A DNA stretch of 64,000 bases, taken from assembly GCA_946480835.1 (NCBI GenBank), contig CAMLLC010000003.1:1-64000 (forward strand). Direction: 5' to 3'. The DNA comes from Entomomonas sp945283395 (GTDB lineage: Bacteria > Pseudomonadota > Gammaproteobacteria > Pseudomonadales > Pseudomonadaceae). Made by a program: the position numbers and the translations under genes. Within the stretch, counting starts at the first letter, position 1; each line of letters opens with the position of its first letter. The notes under the pieces were generated by a model. The model made no database searches, was not told where the DNA came from, and saw only the letters and a list, made by a program, of their open reading frames with translations. Of the stretch, positions 56,966 to 64,000 are shown one piece after another.

Positions 56966-57328
56966 AATTTTGCTCCTAAAAACTCGGTAGTTATTTACTG
57001 TTCTAATGCCCTACCAATCCTTATAACTAATATTAACTAAGCTCTAGTGCTATTACTTAATAGTGAAAGCTATTGAACAGTTACAAGCTAGCTTTTGCTC
57101 TTAATAAATTATCTGTAAAGTAATCTACTCTTGATATCACTTAAATTTGTAAGACTAGAGTAGCAGAATACTTCCAAAAAAATTAACAGTACTTTCGCTC
57201 TATCTTTGACGCTATATTACTAATAGAATCCTTTAACACTTTAACTTTAAATAAATAAAACTTTAGCAGATATAAGATTATTTGATTAGCTGTTATAATT
57301 TACAAAAGCTTATGAGGTAAATTCATCA
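56966..57328. other. Divergent promoter region between the reductase and lysR genes
   Basis: About 360 bases, AT-rich. Such regions usually hold a LysR-binding T-N11-A site that regulates both genes; I could not identify a single convincing copy by eye. Confidence 0.4.
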
Positions 57329-58222
57329 ATGCAGCATGAAAATTTTAATGATTTACTGGCTTTTATCTTGGTCGCAAGAGAACAGAGTTTTACTAGAGCA
57401 GCCGCTAAATTAGGCATATCTCAATCGGCGCTAAGCCATACTATTAGAGGTCTCGAAGCGAGATTAAATATACGCTTATTAACTCGCACTACTAGAAGTG
57501 TGTCACCTACCGAGGCAGGAGAAAAACTCCTAAATAATATTGGCCCACATTTTGAAGAAATAGAAAACCAGCTCAAGATCTTAAGTGAATTACGCGATAA
57601 ACCAGCGGGAACCATTCGTATCAGCACTAGTGAACATCCCGTCAACTCCATTATTTGGCCTAAATTAAAAGATTTTTTAGTTAAATATCCCGATATTCAT
57701 ATAGAAATTACGGTAGATTATGGCTTAATTGATATAGTAAAAAATCGTTATGATGCTGGGGTGCGCAGTGGTGATATGATAGCTAATGACATGATAGCCG
57801 TTCGTATTGGCCCTGATATGAGAATGGCGGTAGTAGCTACTCCCGAGTATTTCAATAAACACCCAATACCAAAGATTCCCCAACAACTGACCCAACATAA
57901 TTGCATCAATCTACGCTTCCCTACTTATGATAATTTATATGCGTGGGAATTTGAAAAAGACGGAGAAGAACAAAAAGTACATGTTAACGGCCAGTTAACA
58001 TTCAATTTAACTACTCATAGATTCAACGCAGCACTAGCAGGATTAGGAGTAGCTTATGTTCCTGAAGATATGGTTCGCAACTATGTTGCTAATGGCGAAT
58101 TAATTAGCGTCTTAGAAGACTGGTGCTCTTTTTATCCTGGTTATTATCTTTATTACCCTAACCGGCATCAAACTTCATCTGCTTTTAGCTTATTAGTAGA
58201 AACTTTACGTTATAATCCATAA
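57329..58222 (+). CDS. LysR-family transcriptional regulator
   Basis: A 297-residue LysR regulator with an N-terminal winged HTH (SFTRAAAKLGISQSALSHTIRGLEARLN, about 18-45) and a periplasmic-binding-like effector domain (about 88-295). The subgroup with TRTTRSVSPTEAG and VRSGDMIANDMIAVRIGPD often controls reductase or dehydrogenase genes. GAGG precedes the ATG. It is divergent from the aldo/keto reductase gene and in line with an alcohol dehydrogenase gene. Confidence 0.88.
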   Translation: MQHENFNDLLAFILVAREQSFTRAAAKLGISQSALSHTIRGLEARLNIRLLTRTTRSVSPTEAGEKLLNNIGPHFEEIENQLKILSELRDKPAGTIRISTSEHPVNSIIWPKLKDFLVKYPDIHIEITVDYGLIDIVKNRYDAGVRSGDMIANDMIAVRIGPDMRMAVVATPEYFNKHPIPKIPQQLTQHNCINLRFPTYDNLYAWEFEKDGEEQKVHVNGQLTFNLTTHRFNAALAGLGVAYVPEDMVRNYVANGELISVLEDWCSFYPGYYLYYPNRHQTSSAFSLLVETLRYNP

Positions 58223-58366
58223 GCAAATAACGATATATATAACAAAAACTATGAATAATTATTTATTAATGAATTATATTGATAAGTTTTATCACTTTTA
58301 AATACTTATCATGGATTTATTCTAGTGCTATATTTTTAAAATTAATAAACTGCTAGGAGAAAAGCT

Positions 58367-59428
58367 TTGACAACAAAAGTATTAGGCTATGCAGCACCAT
58401 CTGTAAAAGCACCTTTAGCACCCTTTCATTTTGAGCGTCGAGACCCAAGAGCTGATGATGTAGAAATAGATATTCTTTACTGTGGTGTTTGTCACTCAGA
58501 TTTACATTGTGTCTATGGTGATTGGCAAGCTATTTTTCCTTTAGTGCCAGGGCATGAAATTATTGGTCGAGTCACTAGGGTAGGCAAAGGAGTCACCAAA
58601 TTTAAAGTAGGAGACCAAGTAGGAGTAGGATGCATGGTTGATTCCTGCCAGCATTGCGATCCTTGTAAACAAGGTTTAGAGCAATATTGCGAAGAGGGCA
58701 ATACTCTTACTTATAATAGCCACGATAGACACGATCATTCGCCTACCTATGGTGGATACTCAGAAAAAATTGTCGTTTCAGAGAAATTTGTGTTATCTAT
58801 TCCTACAGGGTTAGACCTAAAAAGTGCCGCCCCTTTATTATGTGCTGGTATAACTACTTGGTCTCCACTGCGCCATTGGCAAGTTAAACGAGGGGATAAC
58901 GTAGCGGTAATAGGTCTAGGTGGATTAGGTCACATGGCTATAAAATTAGCTAAAGGATTAGGAGCAGAAGTTACTTTATTTAGCCGCTCGCCTAACAAAG
59001 AAGCTGATGCAAGACGGTTAGGAGCTGATAATATTATTATTTCCACCGATGCCAAGCAAATGGCAGCTCATGCCAATCAATTTGATCTAATCATTGATAC
59101 CGTACCTTATGTGCATGATTTGAACCCTTATATTGAGACTCTAACCTTAAATGGAAGCATAGTATTAGTTGGTTTTCTAGGTGATTTACCAAAAGTATTA
59201 GATACTGCTCCGTTAGTCATGGCGCGTAAATCCATAGCAGGCTCGGTCATAGGGGGGATTGCAGAAACTCAAGAAATGCTAGATTTCTGTGGGAAACATG
59301 GTATTACGGCTGATGTAGAAATGATCAATATTGAAAATATCAATGAAGCATATCAACGCATGTTAAAAAGTGATGTTAAATACCGCTTTGTAATAGATAT
59401 GGCTTCCTTAAAACAACATCAATCATAG
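58367..59428 (+). CDS. Zinc-dependent alcohol dehydrogenase (YahK/cinnamyl-ADH type)
   Basis: A 353-residue MDR-family NADP(H) aldehyde reductase. Catalytic zinc ligands Cys and His-Glu (CGVCHSDLH … PGHEIIG), four structural-zinc cysteines (CMVDSCQHCDPCKQGLEQYC) and the cofactor motif GLGGLGHMA are intact. The start is TTG 58367, with AGGAGA 6 bases upstream; no ATG fits. Probably controlled with the adjacent reductase by the LysR protein, an inference from neighbours. Confidence 0.92.
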   Translation: MTTKVLGYAAPSVKAPLAPFHFERRDPRADDVEIDILYCGVCHSDLHCVYGDWQAIFPLVPGHEIIGRVTRVGKGVTKFKVGDQVGVGCMVDSCQHCDPCKQGLEQYCEEGNTLTYNSHDRHDHSPTYGGYSEKIVVSEKFVLSIPTGLDLKSAAPLLCAGITTWSPLRHWQVKRGDNVAVIGLGGLGHMAIKLAKGLGAEVTLFSRSPNKEADARRLGADNIIISTDAKQMAAHANQFDLIIDTVPYVHDLNPYIETLTLNGSIVLVGFLGDLPKVLDTAPLVMARKSIAGSVIGGIAETQEMLDFCGKHGITADVEMINIENINEAYQRMLKSDVKYRFVIDMASLKQHQS

Positions 59429-59442
59429 CTAGCATTTAATTC

Positions 59443-59480
59443 CATCATGCCTAATAGTAACTAGTTAATTAGGCATGATG
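59443..59480 (+). terminator. Perfect 13-bp dyad after the alcohol dehydrogenase gene
   Basis: CATCATGCCTAAT / ATTAGGCATGATG with a 12-nt loop. It lies 14 bases from the stop. No T run follows, so it may be a terminator, a processing site or a protein-binding dyad. Confidence 0.6.
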
Positions 59481-59677
59481 TCTACTAATAAGCTAGCATT
59501 ACTAAGATTACTAGAACTCTCTACGCTTCGCTCGTTATTTGTTAGAAGGTTTTTTGTGAGAACTATATGCCTGATCTGTCAAAAAAAGACAATCATAAAG
59601 CACAAAATTGCTGTCCAGCAACAATAGCCATTATTAGTTTAATTGGCCTATTTTATTAACCTATTTAAGGCATCTTT

Positions 59678-60328
59678 ATGCAACAAGCTCAAGCCAACTT
59701 AACACCAAAACAACAACAAATTGCCCTCATTGCCGCATTAACTGCAATAGGCGATTTAACTAATTTAGCCAGTGCCTTACATGAAGGACTAACGACAGCT
59801 TTAACTATTAATGAGATTAAAGAAATACTAGTACAGATGTATGCTTATGCAGGCTTCCCAAGAAGTCTCAATGCTATCAATACCTTTATGGCCGTTTTAG
59901 AAGAAAGGAAAAGCTCAGGAATTAAGGATAAGCAAGGGCAGGAAGCATCCCCAATGCCTACGCCAATCAATAAATACACCCAAGGGAAAAAGACTTTAGA
60001 AACCTTAATAGGCCACCCAGATCCTGGAAAAACGTCAGGGTTTGGAGCTTTTGCCCCCAGAATTGAAACCTTTTTAAAAGAGCATTTGTTTGCTGATATC
60101 TTTGCAAACGATATTTTGTCTTATCAAACTAGAGAATTAGCTACTGTGGCAGCCCTAGCTAGCATGCATGGCGTAGAGCCCATGTTACAAGCCCATATAA
60201 AAATGAGCCTAAATACAGGCTTAACTATAGCTCAAATTAAACAAATAATGGCCATCGTAGCAAAAGCGATAAGTCAACAACAGGCTAATATAGGGCTACA
60301 AATCTTAGCAAAGATGACAAATAACTAG
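59678..60328 (+). CDS. Carboxymuconolactone decarboxylase-family (AhpD-like) protein
   Basis: A 216-residue protein with two CMD/AhpD-like domains: about residues 8-70 (LTAIGDLTNLASALHEGLTT, FPRSLNAINTF) and 130-210 (TRELATVAALASMHGVEPML, then LTIAQIKQIM). The CxxC of true AhpD is absent, so a peroxidase is unlikely; a decarboxylase or unknown role is more plausible. AAGG precedes the ATG. A tiny frame of 30 codons at about 59563-59655 is not called. Confidence 0.8.
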   Translation: MQQAQANLTPKQQQIALIAALTAIGDLTNLASALHEGLTTALTINEIKEILVQMYAYAGFPRSLNAINTFMAVLEERKSSGIKDKQGQEASPMPTPINKYTQGKKTLETLIGHPDPGKTSGFGAFAPRIETFLKEHLFADIFANDILSYQTRELATVAALASMHGVEPMLQAHIKMSLNTGLTIAQIKQIMAIVAKAISQQQANIGLQILAKMTNN

Positions 60329-60540
60329 CCAACATAATAACTAACTATGCCTAAAGATGATTAATTAGCCCTCTTAGAAAGCTGGTTCAAGCCTTTGTCT
60401 TTTTCTAAATAAAAAATTGAACAAACTACTTTTAGAATATTCTAAACTAAATCATTTATTTTCTGTGGTTATTAAGTGTACACTAATTAACCCTTAATCC
60501 TAACTGCTTATTAAAATTAAACAAAGTAACATGAATAGCT

Positions 60541-62412
60541 ATGACTACTAATACCGAACCTTTTGGCACTTTATTAGGCTATGCCCCTGGTGGAGTTGCC
60601 ATTTATTCATCCGATTATAGTAAGATTAATCGGCAAGACTACCCTGACGACTCATCGTTTCGCAGTTATTTGGGGCACGAATATATGGGTTATAAATGGC
60701 AATGTGTTGAATTTGCCAGACGTTTCCTCTATTTAAACTATGGGGTAGTTTTCACTGATGTCAGAATGGCCTATGAAATATTTTCATTACGTTATCTACG
60801 TCAAGTTGTTAATGATGCTATTCTACCTTTACAAGCATTTAAAAATGGCAGTAAAAAACTACCTACTGCTGGTTCATTGCTAATATGGCAAGAAGGCGGA
60901 GAATTTAAAAAAACTGGGCACGTTGCTATTATTACCGAAGTGCTAGCTGAGAAAGTACGCGTTGTAGAGCAAAATGTGTTGCACACCCGTTTACCCGCAG
61001 GGCAACAGTGGACACGGGAGTTACCAATGTCCACCACAGAAGATGGCTACTTTATAAAAGATACCTTTGATAATACTACCATTTTAGGCTGGATGACCCA
61101 AACTGAGAATACAGCCTATAGTTTACCGCAGCCTATTACCTCCCCTGAATTGCTTGCCATTCATACCGCAAGATTAAAAGAACATGGCCAATTCAATGGT
61201 AAATGGTTAAACGAACAAGACCCGCTAGAACATGCTTATGTTTCAGCTATGCATGGCCATATTATTAATAGTGATGATATTTATAGATATTTCACTATCT
61301 CTAAAAGTGCGGAACAAGAACTTATTAGAGCTACTAACGAACTACATCTAATGTACCTACATGCGACTGATAAAGTACTTAAAGATGATACTTTATTAAG
61401 GCATTTCAATGTTCCAGAAATTCTTTGGCCGCGCTTAAGATTATCATGGCAAAGGCGCAGATACCAAACTATTACCGGCCGTTTAGATTTTTGCATGGAT
61501 GCAAGGGGCTTAAAAGTATATGAATATAATGCTGATTCTGCTTCATGCCATGCAGAAGCCGGTTTAATAACAGAGTTATGGGCACAACAAGGTGAACTTA
61601 AGCAAGGCTCTATCCCCAGTCTAGACCTATTAGATACTTTAAGTGAATGCTGGAAACACAGTGATGCCAAGCCACTCGTGCATATTATGCAAGATAAAGA
61701 TAGTGAAGAAGATTATCATGCTTTATTTATGCAAAAAGCTCTAGTTAAAGCTGGTTTTAAAACCAAAATTTTACATGGTTTAGATAAATTACAATGGGAT
61801 AAAAGAGGCCAACTAATAGATGATGAAGATCAAAAAGTAACGTGTGTCTGGAAAACATGGGCATGGGAAACTGTTCTGGAACAATTACGTCAAGAAACTG
61901 AAGAACAAAAAGCAGCTCCTCCTATACGCACCGGACACCCTGAAAACAAAGTTCGCCTAATAGATGTACTGTTAAGACCCGAAGTAACTGTATTTGAGCC
62001 TTTATGGACAGTTATTCCTAGTAATAAAGCTATATTACCTATCTTATGGTCACTTTTCCCTAACCATAGATATTTGTTAGAGGCTTCTTTTGAACTGGAT
62101 GATGAGCTTATCAAACATGGCTATGCTATTAAGCCTATTGCTGGCCGTTGTGGCAGCAATATTGAATTAGTAGGCCACAAAGAACAAGTGTTAGATAAAA
62201 CCTCTGGTAAATTTGCTCAACAGGAAAATATCTATCAACAGCTATGGTGTTTACCTAAAGTGGCAGGACAATATATGCAAATATCTACCTTTACCGTAAG
62301 CGGCCATTTTGGAGGTGCTTGTTTACGCTCTGACCACTCTTTAGTTATTAAAGGTGAAAGTGATATTCAACCCTTAATAGTGCTGAACAACGAAGAGTTT
62401 ATCAAGTCATAA
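60541..62412 (+). CDS. gss: Gss, bifunctional glutathionylspermidine synthetase/amidase
   Basis: A 623-residue two-domain enzyme that joins glutathione to spermidine and can also hydrolyse the product. The N-terminal CHAP amidase domain (about 1-200) has Cys55 in WQCVEFARRF and the His in GHVAIITEV; the C-terminal ATP-grasp-like synthetase domain (about 205-620) has RLDFCMDARGLKVYEYNADSASCHAE and the C-terminal CLRSDHSLVI. Length and layout match E. coli Gss (619). Ribosome site is weak. Stands alone. Confidence 0.95.
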   Translation: MTTNTEPFGTLLGYAPGGVAIYSSDYSKINRQDYPDDSSFRSYLGHEYMGYKWQCVEFARRFLYLNYGVVFTDVRMAYEIFSLRYLRQVVNDAILPLQAFKNGSKKLPTAGSLLIWQEGGEFKKTGHVAIITEVLAEKVRVVEQNVLHTRLPAGQQWTRELPMSTTEDGYFIKDTFDNTTILGWMTQTENTAYSLPQPITSPELLAIHTARLKEHGQFNGKWLNEQDPLEHAYVSAMHGHIINSDDIYRYFTISKSAEQELIRATNELHLMYLHATDKVLKDDTLLRHFNVPEILWPRLRLSWQRRRYQTITGRLDFCMDARGLKVYEYNADSASCHAEAGLITELWAQQGELKQGSIPSLDLLDTLSECWKHSDAKPLVHIMQDKDSEEDYHALFMQKALVKAGFKTKILHGLDKLQWDKRGQLIDDEDQKVTCVWKTWAWETVLEQLRQETEEQKAAPPIRTGHPENKVRLIDVLLRPEVTVFEPLWTVIPSNKAILPILWSLFPNHRYLLEASFELDDELIKHGYAIKPIAGRCGSNIELVGHKEQVLDKTSGKFAQQENIYQQLWCLPKVAGQYMQISTFTVSGHFGGACLRSDHSLVIKGESDIQPLIVLNNEEFIKS

Positions 62413-62737
62413 TAGTTAGCTTTGCTATTTGTTGTTAATATTTATCAACGACTCTCTACTCGGGTAGAGCGTTGTTTAAGTCCTTTATTGAACCCATTCA
62501 CTGTTAAACTATGCAAGCATGGGATGGCTTATTAATAGGTGCTAACTAGTTAAGCTAGCTAGATAACCAGCTAATGCTAATTCTTCAATAGTAATATTTA
62601 AATCCTCTATTAATACTCCTAGCATTAGTAAGCCTTGCAATAAGTCTAGAGAAGTTGCTAACTATAAGAAAGCCAAACTCATTTATATAGTTCTGTGCTA
62701 ATGTAAAATGACTGACTATTATTATTGAACTTAGTTT
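62413..62737. other. Region after gss with a coding remnant
   Basis: No intact gene. On the minus strand, about 39 codons ending at 62542 (…LLQGLLMLGVLIEDLNITIE… ASLTS) read as protein but have a stop upstream and no start; this may be a remnant, family unknown. It lies just beyond the truncated mdcA gene. Confidence 0.4.
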
Positions 62738-63025
62738 TTATCTTAGTATCTTACTAAATAGTACAACTAAAAAGCTAATATGCAAATTATTGACCTTAGC
62801 AGGGTCTATCTGGACAAGCATACGAGCTAGAAAATCTGCTTGTTTTTGATTATTTCCCTCTAACGCAACTTTGTCACCTGACATGATAAGTTTTTCTAAT
62901 ATTTTAGGGAAATCTTGGGTTGGAAGAACTTTACCTTTCGTAAAGGGTTTAACGGCCTCGATGCGACGTTGCTTTTCATTACGTCGCACATCCCATTTAC
63001 GTTTGGATGCGTGGTTATGCAACAT
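62738..63025 (-). pseudogene. mdcA: Truncated mdcA, malonate decarboxylase alpha subunit
   Basis: The first about 75 residues match the N-terminus of MdcA, the acetyl-S-ACP:malonate ACP transferase subunit of malonate decarboxylase: WDVRRNEKQRRIE, KVLPTQDF, GDKVALEGNNQKQADFLARML and DPAKVNNLHI are characteristic. Full-length MdcA has about 550 residues; here the match stops and 20 unrelated codons run to a stop at 62738. A good ribosome site (GGAGG) remains before ATG 63025. No other mdc genes are nearby. A clear deletion remnant. Confidence 0.75.
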
Positions 63026-63639
63026 TTTTAAACCTCCAAGAATTAGTTATCTTATTATTAAGTAACTAGCTTTTTTGCTAATTAAATAATGAAGCTATTA
63101 GCTGAAAGCATCAATTAACTAATTTTCTCAATCATTAGCTTTATAGTAATGATTACTTAGTTAAGGCAAATTACGTTTTGTAAAAGCTTGTGCCAAGCTA
63201 TGTTAGCTATATTTTATGAAGTGCTAAAATAGTTATTATGGATAATTAACATAATAGAAAATGCTGATCATTGTTAATATGACCATAAAATTATGCGTGG
63301 CATATTAGGCTAACTATCTGCCTGACAATAACCAAAGCCCTTTATACTCTTACGTTGATTAGGTATAAACATTAAGATTAGGAAGAAAAGGAATAAGAGA
63401 ATTTCTCAACTACTAATAGTTAAAGATACTAATAAACTATCACTTTATTATTAAATGTTTTTTTAGCTTGTTTAATAACAAACCCTCTACTACAATATAT
63501 AAAATATAGTTTTGCTATCTATCATTGACAAAGACTAGATTCAGTTAAACAACTAATAATTAACTATTTCTTTAATTAATAAAAAAGTTGAATGATACCT
63601 AACGAGCTACCTTACCCTTGGCAGGCAAGGTAAGCAATA
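63026..63639. other. Intergenic region before the FAD oxidase gene
   Basis: About 610 bases, strongly AT-rich, with no gene or recognisable remnant. It contains the hairpin at 63608-63635. Confidence 0.4.
63608..63635 (-). terminator. Hairpin after the FAD oxidase gene
   Basis: Imperfect stem TACCTTACCC / GCAAGGTA-type pairing (TACCTT … AAGGTA with an inner pair) with a short loop, 5 bases from the oxidase stop. No strong T run, so moderate confidence. Confidence 0.45.
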
Positions 63640-64000
63640 TTAGTTAAATATTTTACCTGGATTCATAATATTATTTGGATCAAATACTTTTTTAACTGCT
63701 TTCATGTAATTTATTTCCGCTTGGCTACGGCTATATCCTAAATAATCTCTTTTGACTAAGCCTACCCCATGTTCTGCTGAAATAGAACCATTATATTTTT
63801 TTACTACTTCAAATACTTTGTTATTCACTCCTGCACACTTAGCAAAAAAATCTTCTTTTGTTAAATAAGCTGGTTTTAAAATATTTAAATGTAAATTGCC
63901 ATCACCTATATGACCATACCAAAGCACTTCAAAATCGGGATAATCCGCCTTAACTACCGCGTCAATATCAGCTAAAAAACTTGGTACTTTACTGACTTTA
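63640..64000 (-). CDS. FAD-binding oxidase C-terminal part (D-2-hydroxyglutarate dehydrogenase-like), partial
   Basis: The C-terminal about 120 residues of a GlcD-family FAD oxidoreductase; the gene runs beyond the right edge. The motif FEVLWYGHIGDGNLHLNILKP holds the metal-binding His-x-x-x-x-x-His pattern, and SISAEHGVGLVKRDYLGYSRS and DPNNIMNPGKIF are family signatures. The wording is closest to D-2-hydroxyglutarate dehydrogenases near serA in Pseudomonas, but the identity needs the N-terminal half. Confidence 0.85.
   Translation of the reverse strand, partial: KVSKVPSFLADIDAVVKADYPDFEVLWYGHIGDGNLHLNILKPAYLTKEDFFAKCAGVNNKVFEVVKKYNGSISAEHGVGLVKRDYLGYSRSQAEINYMKAVKKVFDPNNIMNPGKIFN

Noticed and set aside
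59563..59655. Thirty-codon frame with a hydrophobic end upstream of the CMD gene
   Set aside because: Too short, no clear ribosome site; could be a leader peptide, but nothing supports it.
1..64000. CRISPR arrays, rRNA genes, prophage
   Set aside because: Looked for repeated spaced units, rRNA-like blocks and phage genes; none seen. Only one tRNA was found.

Overview
This window looks like chromosome from an AT-rich gammaproteobacterium of the Pseudomonadales, close to Pseudomonadaceae. The gene order is Pseudomonas-like in many places: rpoN-hpf-ptsN-rapZ-ptsO, argS-SPOR protein with priA convergent, ispF-truD-surE-pcm-nlpD, lgt-thyA, and the heme-acquisition has genes. The base composition is far more AT-rich than typical Pseudomonas, and several genes are decaying or lost. 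Both fit a host-associated lineage (an Entomomonas-like bacterium is my guess, not proven by the sequence).

Layout. 1-10.8 kb is a patchy region: a transposase fragment at the edge, gene debris, htpG, a dienelactone hydrolase gene with an in-frame stop, tRNA-Ser(GGA), a small secreted protein with a SecDF-P1-like fold, a small gene with an in-frame stop, a large autotransporter gene with one stop and two frame changes, and a ClsC-type phospholipase D. 10.9-24 kb holds an NdvB-like glucan synthase, rsmE-dxs, the nitrogen PTS/RapZ/HPF/sigma-54 cluster, an FMN hydroxyacid oxidase and ppk. 24-36 kb holds a DedA protein, elbB, a purine permease, trmA, deaD, a YcxB-like protein, argS, an FtsN-like SPOR protein and priA.

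36-46 kb is the most interesting part: a complete heme-scavenging locus, with an ABC/MFP/OMF type I secretion system (hasDEF), two HasA-type hemophores, the HasR receptor and an ECF sigma factor. Fur-box-like palindromes precede four transcription units. It differs from the Pseudomonas/Serratia model in three ways: the hemophore gene is duplicated with its leader, one copy lacks the His32 heme ligand, and both the HasS anti-sigma factor and the signalling domain of HasR are missing. The locus, with a DUF2750 gene, lies downstream of nlpD where rpoS is normally found.

46-54.5 kb is housekeeping (nlpD, pcm, surE, truD, ispF, cysB, two DUF4124 proteins, thyA, lgt). 55-64 kb is accessory metabolism: a DUF1161 protein, an aldo/keto reductase divergent from a LysR regulator, a zinc alcohol dehydrogenase, a carboxymuconolactone decarboxylase-family protein, glutathionylspermidine synthetase/amidase, a truncated mdcA (malonate decarboxylase alpha subunit), and the C-terminal part of a GlcD-type FAD oxidase running off the right edge.
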